64,000 bases of DNA. It comes from Pelagibacteraceae bacterium AG-390-L03. GTDB lineage: Bacteria > Pseudomonadota > Alphaproteobacteria > Pelagibacterales > Pelagibacteraceae. The notes beneath the pieces are model-generated. The model did no database searches, had not been told where the DNA came from, and was given only the letters and a program-made list of their open reading frames with translations. The stretch lies in the NCBI GenBank assembly GCA_003279685.1, contig QCHA01000002.1, forward strand, positions 80,303 through 144,302, written 5' to 3'. The position numbers and the translations under genes were made by a program. This document shows, in pieces, positions 1 to 7,699 of the stretch. The stretch's first letter is position 1; each line of letters begins with the position of its first letter.

Positions 1-508
1 CTAGCAATCTTCTTTCTCCACCAGATAAAACTTTTGCAGGTTGTGTTCTTCTATTTCTTAATCTTTCATATTTTGCAAAAATCTTTTCAGCTTCTTCATA
101 AGATTCGTCTGTTTTATCTTTGATATATCCACCCATTAATAAATTTTCTTCAACTGTCATGTCGGGAAAAACAGAATTATCTTGAAGAATATAAGCTATC
201 CCTACTGATTTTAATTTTTCAGCTGGTGATAAATTTGTAATTTCTTTTCCTTCTATTTCTATTTGACCTGAAAAAATATTTGTAAATCCATAAATAGAAT
301 GAAGTATTGTAGATTTACCAGCTCCATTAGGGCCAATTAAACATAACGATTGAGCTTTATTTACAAACAAATCAAAGTTATGCAAAATTTCCATTTTACC
401 GTATCCTGCATTTAAACCTTTAATAGTTAAATGAATTTCATCTGGAGATAATTTTTTTAAATCATCTGCTGTTGGAGCTTTTCCTAATACTTCATATTGG
501 TTTGACAT
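1..508 (-). CDS. livF: Branched-chain amino-acid ABC transporter ATP-binding protein LivF (3' part outside window)
   Basis: Not in the ORF track because it runs off the left edge; I translated it by hand. The first 169 codons are visible. The ATG overlaps the livG stop by one base (TAATG). After an unusual N-terminal extension of about 25 residues comes an ABC ATPase domain with Walker A GPNGAGKST near residues 59-67, a Q-loop (YILQDN), and the signature LSGGERR close to the window edge. Walker B and the H-loop lie outside. LivF is one of two ATPases that power LivHM at the inner membrane. It is the last visible gene of the liv operon. Family certain; the transported substrate (branched-chain or another amino acid) cannot be told from sequence. 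Confidence 0.9.
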   Translation of the reverse strand, partial: MSNQYEVLGKAPTADDLKKLSPDEIHLTIKGLNAGYGKMEILHNFDLFVNKAQSLCLIGPNGAGKSTILHSIYGFTNIFSGQIEIEGKEITNLSPAEKLKSVGIAYILQDNSVFPDMTVEENLLMGGYIKDKTDESYEEAEKIFAKYERLRNRRTQPAKVLSGGERRLL

Positions 509-1248
509 TATTGAGCTCCTAAATACGCATCTATAACACGTTTATCATTTTTAATTTCATCTGGAGAACCATTTGCTAGCATCTTTCCATGAGCTAGACA
601 GAAAATATCTTCAGCTAATTGCATAATCACCCTCATATTATGCTCGATAACTAGCAGAGTGATTCCAAAATCTTGGTTAACTTTGATTAATCTATCAATA
701 ATCCCGTTAATCAATGTAGGGTTAATTCCTGCTGTAGGCTCATCCAATAGTAGCATCTCGGGTTCATTCATTAAAGCCATAGCAAGCTCTAATAATTTTT
801 GCTGCCCAAAAGATAAGTCTCCTGCTCTTAACTTTCTTTTTTGATATAAACCTACAAAATTTAATAAATTTTCTGCTCTTTCATTAAGCTCTTTAGGAAT
901 TTTTGAAAATATAGTCATTATATTTGCATCACTATCTTTATGGCTAATAAGCATGTTTTCTACACAGTTTAGCTTGCCGTAAATTCGAGTTTGTTGAAAT
1001 GTTCTTAATAAACCAAGTTTTGCTATAATGGGGACAGGTAACTCTGATACTTCTTTACCATTAAATTTGATAGAACCATTATCTATTGGATATGTTCCAA
1101 CAATAGAATTAAATAATGTAGTTTTTCCTGATCCATTTGGGCCAATCAAACCTACAATTTTGCCTTTTTCAACATTCATTGAAATATCAACATTAGCTTT
1201 TACACCACCAAATGATTTGCTTACGTTGCTTACTTCTAAAATACTCAT
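508..1248 (-). CDS. livG: Branched-chain amino-acid ABC transporter ATP-binding protein LivG
   Basis: A 246-residue ABC ATPase of the LivG type. Visible motifs in order are Walker A GPNGSGKTT near residue 36, signature LSFGQQK near 145, Walker B MLLLDEP near 165, and the switch histidine in VIEHN near 200. The C-terminal stretch HGKMLANGSPDEI is typical of LivG. It would pair with LivF to drive uptake through LivH and LivM on the cytoplasmic face of the inner membrane. It overlaps livM upstream by 4 bp and livF downstream by 1 bp, so it is translationally coupled within the operon. Length is normal for the family. Confidence 0.93.
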   Translation of the reverse strand: MSILEVSNVSKSFGGVKANVDISMNVEKGKIVGLIGPNGSGKTTLFNSIVGTYPIDNGSIKFNGKEVSELPVPIIAKLGLLRTFQQTRIYGKLNCVENMLISHKDSDANIMTIFSKIPKELNERAENLLNFVGLYQKRKLRAGDLSFGQQKLLELAMALMNEPEMLLLDEPTAGINPTLINGIIDRLIKVNQDFGITLLVIEHNMRVIMQLAEDIFCLAHGKMLANGSPDEIKNDKRVIDAYLGAQ

Positions 1249-2297
1249 TTAAGTTCTACCTGTGCTTTTCGATCTGCTTCATCTACAACTTCCCCAAATC
1301 TTTCTGGATATTTTTCTCTCAACCAACCCATAATTCCCTCAGGGAAATATATTACAATTACAACAATTAAAACTCCAAGAGCTACGTACTGCCAGCCCAA
1401 GAAGAATGTCCAAAAGCCTTCTTTAAAAATATGAAATATGGTTGCTCCAATAACTGGTCCCCATAAAGTTCCTTTACCACCTAAAATTGCCATTAAAACC
1501 ATGAACACTCCCATCTCTCTTCCATCGAATGCAACATCGGTTGAGTCAATGTAACCAACTAATCCTCCCATGATTCCTCCAGCTAAACCACAAAAGAAAG
1601 CTGATATCATCCAACCAATGATTTTGTATTTCATAGTTTGAATTCCCATAGCTTCCGCTTTATCTTCGTTATCTCTTATTGCATTCAAGATTAATTTGAA
1701 TCGAGTAGAGTAAATTGATTTAACGGATATAAAAGTTAGTACTAAAACTAAAAAGCTTAAAAAATAAAAAAACTCTCCTCGTGCTTCTAAATCTCCAACT
1801 TCTGGGAATGGAGGAGTTGTAAAGCCTTGACCAGCTCCTATAATTTCTATTCCACCCGAAATCTCTCCTGCCGCAACTCCTAAACCTAAAGTGCAAATTG
1901 CAAAATAGTGACCTCTTAATCCTAGAATTGCATATCCAATTAAACCGGCAACTATTGTTGGGACTATTGCAGCAACTACAAGTCCATATGCCATACCTTG
2001 GAAAAATTGACTTGGAGTATGTACGAAAGTTTTTTCTCCACCACTTTCAGTCCATTCAGCTAAAGGGAAAAACATGCCAACTTGAACTGAAGCACATAAA
2101 TACATTCCAAGACCATAGAATAGAATATTACCAAACGTATTATAACCCATTTCACCACCTTGAATATTCCAAGTCAAAGCTAGTACAATAAGTATACAAA
2201 GAATAGATAACTGAACCTTAAAGGCAGGTAATACAAATGGTGCAACTACTCCAAAGATTAATATTGCAGCGTATAAAATAATATTTTTATTTATCAT
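1245..2297 (-). CDS. livM: Branched-chain amino-acid ABC transporter permease LivM
   Basis: A 350-residue polytopic membrane protein with many hydrophobic helices and the LivM hallmark region GLRGHYFAICTLGLG followed by a conserved EISGG stretch. A second conserved block is AIRDNEDKAEAMGI, the cytoplasmic loop that contacts the ATPases. The C-terminus is polar and charged (EKYPERFGEVVDEADRK). With LivH it forms the transmembrane channel of the importer. Start and stop overlap livH and livG by 4 bp each, so it is in the same operon. Family assignment is firm; substrate range is inferred only from the family. Confidence 0.92.
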   Translation of the reverse strand: MINKNIILYAAILIFGVVAPFVLPAFKVQLSILCILIVLALTWNIQGGEMGYNTFGNILFYGLGMYLCASVQVGMFFPLAEWTESGGEKTFVHTPSQFFQGMAYGLVVAAIVPTIVAGLIGYAILGLRGHYFAICTLGLGVAAGEISGGIEIIGAGQGFTTPPFPEVGDLEARGEFFYFLSFLVLVLTFISVKSIYSTRFKLILNAIRDNEDKAEAMGIQTMKYKIIGWMISAFFCGLAGGIMGGLVGYIDSTDVAFDGREMGVFMVLMAILGGKGTLWGPVIGATIFHIFKEGFWTFFLGWQYVALGVLIVVIVIYFPEGIMGWLREKYPERFGEVVDEADRKAQVELK

Positions 2298-3187
2298 TTT
2301 AGGTACTCTCTTTTTTTGGAAAGTTTAAATCTTCTGTAAACTAAAATTAAAACTAACAACATGAAAACAGAGCCAATTCTGAATTCTGTTCCAAGAATAT
2401 AATCTGCGAATTCTTCAAATACCCCTAGACCCATACCTGAAACTGCAACACCAGGTAAATTTCCTAATCCAGCAATAATAACAATCATGAAAGATCTTAT
2501 TGTATATGGTAGCCCCATATAAGGATGAATTGTAAATGTAATAGCAACTAATGCTCCAGCTACACCACAAAGTGCAGCATTTATACCAAATGTAGCTGCA
2601 TAAACTTTTTCAGTATCAACACCTAAAATTTTTGCTGCTCTAGCATTTTGTGCTGTTGCTCTAATTGCACGACCTAACTTTGATTTTCTCATGTAAATAA
2701 CAAGACCTATAGCAAAAATAATACTTATGATTGCTGCAAATATTTTTGAATTTGGTAATGTCACTGAATTATTAAACAACATTGTTGTTCCAAATTCAGA
2801 ATTTGCAAGAACAACATCTGCACCAAAAGCAAAGTTCATTAATTGCATGAAAAGTATACTTATTCCAAACGTAGCTAGTATCGATATGAATAAATCTCTA
2901 TCTACAACTTTATTGATGACTAATTTATAAAGACCTACACCTACAAAATACATTATAGCAGGTGCTACTATAACTCCTAGCGCTGGATGTATTCCTGATA
3001 GATACATAAAATAAGTAATATAACCTCCAAGAATTACTAAATCTCCTTGAGCTATATTAATTATATTCATTACTCCCCATTGAAGAGCCATTCCATATGC
3101 AATAAGTGCAAATAAAATTCCAAGTAATATTCCATCTAATGATGCTTGAACCATTAATATTGGTACTTGAAATATAAGTAGATCCAT
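2294..3187 (-). CDS. livH: Branched-chain amino-acid ABC transporter permease LivH
   Basis: A 297-residue polytopic inner-membrane permease. It has the LivH pattern: an N-terminal DGILLGILFALIAYG helix, then NIINIAQGDLVILGGY, and the cytoplasmic coupling loop GRAIRATAQNARAAKILGVD. It partners LivM. It lies 68 bp behind livJ, and that gap holds a strong hairpin (listed separately) that may lower permease expression relative to the binding protein. The stop overlaps the livM start by 4 bp. Length is normal. Confidence 0.92.
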   Translation of the reverse strand: MDLLIFQVPILMVQASLDGILLGILFALIAYGMALQWGVMNIINIAQGDLVILGGYITYFMYLSGIHPALGVIVAPAIMYFVGVGLYKLVINKVVDRDLFISILATFGISILFMQLMNFAFGADVVLANSEFGTTMLFNNSVTLPNSKIFAAIISIIFAIGLVIYMRKSKLGRAIRATAQNARAAKILGVDTEKVYAATFGINAALCGVAGALVAITFTIHPYMGLPYTIRSFMIVIIAGLGNLPGVAVSGMGLGVFEEFADYILGTEFRIGSVFMLLVLILVYRRFKLSKKREYLK

Positions 3188-3213
3188 AATTTTTTATTGA
3201 GACTTTCTATATA

Positions 3214-3243
3214 AAAATGCCCCCTATTACTAGGGAGCATTTT
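3214..3243 (-). terminator. Hairpin between livJ and livH (attenuator or mRNA-stabilising element)
   Basis: AAAATGC-CCCCTA pairs with TAGGGA-GCATTTT around a TTAC loop, a 13-bp stem with one mismatch. Read on the minus strand it ends in GCATTTTTATAT, a short T-run. It sits after the binding-protein gene and before the permease genes, so it probably reduces read-through or protects the livJ mRNA 3' end. The same layout recurs after dppA and pal in this window. Confidence 0.7.
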
Positions 3244-3255
3244 ACAAATTAGATA

Positions 3256-4491
3256 TTATCTTTGAGACCAAGAAGGAATCGGGTGTATTAACTCAGCTGA
3301 GGCCCATTTAGTAGGAGCTACAACTTTGTTTTCACATTTATCCCCATCACACATAACTTGGAATAACACCATCGGCTTATCAACATTCTGACCACCTTCT
3401 GCAAATTTTATGTTTCCATAAAAAGTTTGCATGTTGGTATCAGCAAGTGCATCTCTTACTTTAACTTTATCAAAAGAGTTTGCTCTTTCAAATGCATCTT
3501 TAAAAACCAATAAAGCTGCTGAAGACTCAGCTGCTTGATAAGGAGGTGCATAACCGAACTCTTTAGTAAAGTCAGCATCATAAGTCATACCGTCTTTAAA
3601 AAAGTTATCTTTATAAGTTAAAGTTTTATGCCATTGTGAAGCACATAATGCATACTGAGAATTTTTACCATGTTGTTTTGATAATTTCGCAGCATCACAG
3701 TGAGTCATTGCAAGCATTGGTACGTCAACTTTCATTTCAGCAATTTGTCTAATTGCTGTCAAAGCACCTTTAGTATGACCAGAAACTACTAGAACATCTG
3801 GTTTAACGGCTTTAACTTTTGCTAAAGTTGCTGCCATGTCATTTAGTTCTTTTGGAAGTTTGTCGTCAATTACTTTTTTAGATCCAGTTCTTTTGATTGC
3901 ATCTAAAACACCTAATCTTACATCTTGAGAAAAAGCATCTTGTTCAAATGCCATTGCAACAGATACCGGTTTACCATTATTTTTCTCAACAGCTAAATCG
4001 ATAGCTACATCAAGATATAAATTTGCTGGTGCAAGCACTGCAAAAAGATATTTGTAACCTTTAGTGAACAAAGATCTTGAAGCACCGTTTGCTTCAACCA
4101 TTGGTACACCATACTTTTCAGTTACAGGAGCTATTGCTTTAGTCAATCCTGAGCTGTATGGCCCAAGCATAAACTCAACTCCATCTTGTTTGATTAATCT
4201 TTCTGCAAGTTGCGCTGCTCTTTTTGGGTTTGACTCATCATCATAATAAATGATTTCAAACTTATAAGTTTTTCCACCAACCTTAACACCACCCATGCTA
4301 TTAATTCTATCAACGGCCATATTGTAACCGTTTTGAGTATGAACACCATTAGAAGAGTATTTACCAGTTAGTGAAATAGCAGATCCTAAAACTATCTTGT
4401 CACCTACAACTTTTGCAAAAGATGTAACTGATGAAGATAATAAAATTGCCAATGCAGAAACAAAACTTAAGATAATTTTATTTAATTTCAT
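3256..4491 (-). CDS. livJ: Periplasmic amino-acid-binding protein of the Liv ABC importer
   Basis: A 411-residue type I periplasmic binding protein. A signal peptide is visible (MKLNKI, hydrophobic core, cut near TSFA-KVVG). The mature part begins with IVLGSAISLTGKYS, the usual ligand-binding start of LivJ/LivK-like proteins, and contains MLGPYSSGLTKAIAPV. It is the first gene of the livJ-H-M-G-F operon, preceded by the Shine-Dalgarno-like AGAGGA and a plausible promoter. It delivers the substrate to LivHM in the periplasm. The exact ligand (leucine, isoleucine, valine or another amino acid) cannot be settled; this family also binds amides and aromatic compounds. Confidence 0.88.
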   Translation of the reverse strand: MKLNKIILSFVSALAILLSSSVTSFAKVVGDKIVLGSAISLTGKYSSNGVHTQNGYNMAVDRINSMGGVKVGGKTYKFEIIYYDDESNPKRAAQLAERLIKQDGVEFMLGPYSSGLTKAIAPVTEKYGVPMVEANGASRSLFTKGYKYLFAVLAPANLYLDVAIDLAVEKNNGKPVSVAMAFEQDAFSQDVRLGVLDAIKRTGSKKVIDDKLPKELNDMAATLAKVKAVKPDVLVVSGHTKGALTAIRQIAEMKVDVPMLAMTHCDAAKLSKQHGKNSQYALCASQWHKTLTYKDNFFKDGMTYDADFTKEFGYAPPYQAAESSAALLVFKDAFERANSFDKVKVRDALADTNMQTFYGNIKFAEGGQNVDKPMVLFQVMCDGDKCENKVVAPTKWASAELIHPIPSWSQR

Positions 4492-4526
4492 TTTATTTCC
4501 TCTGGTTATTAATTAATTAATGAATG

Positions 4527-4555
4527 ATTAAATAAAGAAATTGACCTTAATGCAA
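4527..4555 (-). promoter_or_regulatory. Candidate sigma-70 promoter for livJ
   Basis: On the minus strand TTGCAT is followed after 17 bp by TTTAAT, a fair -35/-10 pair about 35 bp before the livJ start. The leader then has tandem TTAATTAATTAA and an AGAGGA ribosome-binding site. Matched by eye only; in AT-rich DNA such pairs occur by chance. Confidence 0.4.
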
Positions 4556-4581
4556 GAGGCAATAAGAACCACGTATTTATG

Positions 4582-5196
4582 TTAATATTGCTGAGTTATA
4601 ACTATTATCAATGCAATTATTAGTAAAACGCACGCTGAAATTGTATTAATAACTTTAGGGTTTGCTTTAATCCAAACAATTAGTTTTCTTGCAAGCACCG
4701 CGTAAGCAATTAAGGATAAAAAATCTAAAACAACATAAGTTGTGATCAAAATAAAAAATTGAGCAATATAATTTGTACTAAAATCGATAAATTGGGGAAA
4801 TATTAATGGAAAAAACATCCATGCCTTTGGACTTGTGCCTGCAACTAAAAAACCATCTCTATAAAAAGAAAATAAACTTTTTGATAAAACGTTATCTGAA
4901 TTTATATCTTTTGGTTTTGATTTATAAAGATCATAAGAAAGATATAAAATATAAGTTACTCCAACCCATTTAAAAATATTTAAAAAATTTGGATTATCGA
5001 CAAAAAAAGATCCAATTACAAAAATTACTAAGGTCGCCTGTATAAAATTTGCTGTCACATCTCCTAATGCTGTCCAGATACATTTTTGAATTCCATAATT
5101 CATAGAATAAGAAATAATTACAATTCTAGGTGTACCTGGGGTGATGAATAGAAATAAAATTATTTGTAAAAATAAAAAGTAATTTAGGGGGTACAT
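4582..5196 (-). CDS. LysE/RhtB-family amino-acid exporter
   Basis: A 204-residue inner-membrane protein with about six hydrophobic helices. The N-terminal FLFITPGTPRIVIISYSMNYG matches the LysE signature region (usually TPGP), followed by GDVTANF. This family exports amino acids or similar metabolites, and here lies next to an amino-acid importer, so a role as an overflow valve is a reasonable inference. It is transcribed alone, divergent from the DUF2805 gene. A large inverted repeat ends 10 bp before its start codon. The substrate is unknown. Confidence 0.8.
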   Translation of the reverse strand: MYPLNYFLFLQIILFLFITPGTPRIVIISYSMNYGIQKCIWTALGDVTANFIQATLVIFVIGSFFVDNPNFLNIFKWVGVTYILYLSYDLYKSKPKDINSDNVLSKSLFSFYRDGFLVAGTSPKAWMFFPLIFPQFIDFSTNYIAQFFILITTYVVLDFLSLIAYAVLARKLIVWIKANPKVINTISACVLLIIALIIVITQQY

Positions 5197-5205
5197 TTTA
5201 TAGAA

Positions 5206-5252
5206 GATAGTCCAAAAAAACCGGGAGCTAAAGATGGCTAAGATGGACTATC
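5206..5252. promoter_or_regulatory. Inverted-repeat element with internal direct repeat in front of the LysE gene
   Basis: GATAGTCCA (5206-5214) and TGGACTATC (5244-5252) form a perfect 9-bp stem around a 29-nt interior. Read on the minus strand the interior carries two near copies, CCATCTTAGC and CCATCTTTAGC, followed by TCCCGG. The arm nearest the gene ends 10 bases before the LysE ATG. It may be a structured 5' leader of the exporter mRNA, or an operator, or a small RNA on the plus strand. It matches no riboswitch I can recall. Confidence 0.5.
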
Positions 5253-5316
5253 AGATACATTAATATCATGCTCTAAAAAAAATGCATTAATCTTTTTTTT
5301 CAAATATAAAGGATTT

Positions 5317-5613
5317 ATGAAAAAAAAAGGTCACACCCCTATCACGAGAGTTAAAAATCCTGAACCAGAGGTTAATGACCCAGATTGGGTTATTTGGGCT
5401 GCCTGGGCAGATAGGATTACCTTTGAAGAGATAGAAAAAAAAACAGGTAAAACAGAATCTGAAGTAATTAAGATTATGAGAAGATCTGTAAAACCTTCTT
5501 CATTTAGATTATGGAGAAAAAGAGTTAATCAAAAAAGTATAAAACATAGAAAAAAATTTGAATATTCTAGAAAAGAAATAACTAGTAAATTGAAAAAGAA
5601 TGATTATTTATAA
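5317..5613 (+). CDS. DUF2805 / TIGR03643 family protein
   Basis: A 98-residue basic protein. The block DPDWVIWAAWADRITFEEIEKKTG followed by SEVIKIMRRSVKPSSFRLWRKRV is the hallmark of the DUF2805 family, which reads like a small helix-turn-helix fold. Function is not established for the family. The last 25 residues are very lysine-rich. It lies 3 bp ahead of the glutaredoxin gene, so the two are probably cotranscribed. The gene is real: family conservation is strong and it sits in a compact operon. Confidence 0.8.
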   Translation: MKKKGHTPITRVKNPEPEVNDPDWVIWAAWADRITFEEIEKKTGKTESEVIKIMRRSVKPSSFRLWRKRVNQKSIKHRKKFEYSRKEITSKLKKNDYL

Positions 5614-5616
5614 TAT

Positions 5617-5871
5617 ATGAAATCGGTAACAATTTATACAGGTCCTCTTTGCAATTATTGTGATGCAGCAAAAAGATTACTAGCTAGAAATAATATTGAA
5701 TATAAAGAAATTAATATTGCTACAGTTGATGGTGCAATGGATGAAATGATTAAAAAAGCTAATGGTAAAAGAACCATTCCTCAAATTTTTTTTGATGATA
5801 AACACATTGGTGGTTACGATGAAACACGAGAGCTTGAAAAGTCTGATAAGTTAAAAGACCTTCTTAAATAA
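5617..5871 (+). CDS. grxC: Glutaredoxin 3
   Basis: An 84-residue thioredoxin-fold protein with the redox motif CNYC (residues 12-15; classical glutaredoxins have CPYC), the cis-proline motif TIPQIFFDD, and the glutathione-binding GGYDE near residue 66. It reduces protein disulfides and glutathione mixed disulfides in the cytoplasm. It is the second gene behind the DUF2805 gene. The CNYC variant, with Asn in place of Pro, may shift redox potential; this is inference. Confidence 0.9.
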   Translation: MKSVTIYTGPLCNYCDAAKRLLARNNIEYKEINIATVDGAMDEMIKKANGKRTIPQIFFDDKHIGGYDETRELEKSDKLKDLLK

Positions 5872-5891
5872 AAAAATATTAATTAAATACC

Positions 5892-6758
5892 TTAATTTGC
5901 AGTCATTATTGCCTGGAAAGGTCCACTACCAATAAATAATTTGTTACTACCACCATTAACAAGGTGCATTCCCTCACCTACATTAAATTTCATACTTAAA
6001 GAGGTAGTGTCTGCAGTAACAACTACTGGATTTGCAAATGACACTAAACCCTCAAGTTTATCAACCTCACCTGTAGTTGAAGCTCTATGACCATTAGTGT
6101 CAACTAAATATCCATTAATTGCTGCTGTAGTTCCATTAATATTTTCAACTTCAGCTTTTGATTTAAAATCTTCTTCTGCTCCATCGAATGTTGCTAGAGT
6201 TTCAACAAATTTTCCTGCAGTTATTGCACTTGAACCACAAACAGAACTATTGGTATGAGTGCTGCCTTTTGCATGTGTTCCTGAACCAGCTACAGTTCCA
6301 CAAAAAACTCCTGTGCCACCTGTCATTCCAGTCATTGATGCAGCAAGCTCTCCTGACCAAGTTAAACCAAAAGTATTATCCATAAAAGCATATCCATGAG
6401 TATAAGTTCCGGTTGGAGGTCTTGTATAAGTTCCATCTAAAACTATATCTGCTCCTTGGGTTACAGACGCAGTTGCTCCACTTGAACTGTTAAAAACTTG
6501 TGAACATGGAGTTAAAACAACTGCCGAAGATGTGGTAGCTTCTGTTGGAGAACTTGTACACAAATATAACTTATAAATTACTACTTCATAAAGAGCTGGA
6601 GTTTCATCACATCCGTCATCAATAAAATCAGCACCATCACCACTTTCCTTTGCCACAACTCCATCAGTAACTGTGCATGCCTCTGCTTGTTTGGAATTTA
6701 CCATCTCAAAAACAAAGATTATAGATAAAATTAGAAATAAATATTTAGCATATTTCAT
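5892..6758 (-). CDS. Unrecognised secreted protein coupled to an inverse-autotransporter barrel
   Basis: I do not recognise this 288-residue protein. It has a clear signal peptide (MKYAKYLFLILSIIFVFEMVNS, cut near QAEA-C), then a Thr/Ser/Gly/Ala-rich, lysine-poor mature chain with several cysteines that could form disulfides, a YEVVIYKLYLC segment near residue 60, and a C-terminal GEGMHLVNGGSN. No transmembrane helix follows the signal peptide. The ATG directly follows the barrel gene's stop (TAAATG), and a strong Shine-Dalgarno AGGAGG lies at the right distance inside the end of the barrel gene. That argues for coordinated, high expression. An exported surface or passenger-like protein is plausible but inferred. 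Confidence 0.75.
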   Translation of the reverse strand: MKYAKYLFLILSIIFVFEMVNSKQAEACTVTDGVVAKESGDGADFIDDGCDETPALYEVVIYKLYLCTSSPTEATTSSAVVLTPCSQVFNSSSGATASVTQGADIVLDGTYTRPPTGTYTHGYAFMDNTFGLTWSGELAASMTGMTGGTGVFCGTVAGSGTHAKGSTHTNSSVCGSSAITAGKFVETLATFDGAEEDFKSKAEVENINGTTAAINGYLVDTNGHRASTTGEVDKLEGLVSFANPVVVTADTTSLSMKFNVGEGMHLVNGGSNKLFIGSGPFQAIMTAN

Positions 6759-7607
6759 TTAAAATCCTCCTGCTTTAACAGAGAAATCCTTTGATTTAAT
6801 AATTAGATTTTCTCTTCTCACTTTTTCGTATTTTTTATCTTTCATTGAAACTCTTTCAAAAGCTTCGTCACTTACTAAACTTATATTAGGGTTAATTTTA
6901 GTTAAATTAAATGTTAAGTTTAAAAACCATTGGTCTTCATAACTATTATTACCATAGTCTTTAAAACCAACTTCAACATTCATTCCAGAATTTGGAATAC
7001 CAATTTTCGATGAATATTCTATTCCTTCAAAGTCTGATCCACCTGGAATTTCATATTCAAATAATTTAGTATAAATCTTTGCAGTTGGCATATAAGGAAT
7101 GTGAGCTCCAACTTCTAAATCATACCCATCTGCAACCTCTTCTTTAATACTATTTTTTCCAGTTACTTGGTTAGATATAGCAAAATAGTGATTGGTATTT
7201 AATTCTAAGATAGAAGATTTAATTTCAGCTCCAATACTTGCTCTTTGGTGATCGTAATCTAACTCATGATCATAAAATGCATTTAACCCAAACAAAAAAC
7301 TTTCATCATCACTCAGCATTCTTTTTCCAAAACCTAAGTTTAAAGTTTCTCTATCTCCATCATGGGTAAATAATGACCCTTGAAAAAAAGTTAAACTATC
7401 ATCGCTATCGTTTAATGGTTTAAACGTTAAAATTCCTATTTCTGGTTTATTGCCTTCCTTAGACTTAATGGAAAAATCAGTATCTTTAAAATTACTATCA
7501 AGTAAACTTTCTATTGAACTAAAAAAATTATCTTTTAATTTAGAAGTATCAGCACTTGAAGTTGAAAATACTAAAGCAGTAAACAAAATTATAAAATATC
7601 TTTTCAC
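6759..7607 (-). CDS. Stand-alone inverse-autotransporter (intimin/invasin-type) beta-barrel protein
   Basis: A 282-residue outer-membrane protein starting at a GTG codon, with a signal peptide (cut near FSTSSA-DT). The central part carries inverse-autotransporter beta-domain signatures: GDRETLNLGFGKR, then FGLNAFYDHELDYDHQRASIGAE, then EEVADGYDLEVGAHIPYMP. The chain ends soon after the barrel in an arginine-rich linker (KVRRENLIIKSKDFSVK), where intimins and invasins would continue into Ig-like passenger domains. None is present. It is directly followed by, and coupled to, the secreted 288-residue gene. Family call is firm; whether it exports anything is open. Confidence 0.8.
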   Translation of the reverse strand: MKRYFIILFTALVFSTSSADTSKLKDNFFSSIESLLDSNFKDTDFSIKSKEGNKPEIGILTFKPLNDSDDSLTFFQGSLFTHDGDRETLNLGFGKRMLSDDESFLFGLNAFYDHELDYDHQRASIGAEIKSSILELNTNHYFAISNQVTGKNSIKEEVADGYDLEVGAHIPYMPTAKIYTKLFEYEIPGGSDFEGIEYSSKIGIPNSGMNVEVGFKDYGNNSYEDQWFLNLTFNLTKINPNISLVSDEAFERVSMKDKKYEKVRRENLIIKSKDFSVKAGGF

Positions 7608-7699
7608 AACTAAACTCTTAATTAAATATAAAACCTATCAAATATTAGATTATTTTAAATCAATAAAATTAATTAGAAAAACTTGTATTTTAGTAATAA

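Noticed and set aside
4501-4525. Tandem TTAA repeats before livJ as a binding-site array
   Set aside because: Short AT-only repeats are expected at this base composition; nothing supports a specific site.
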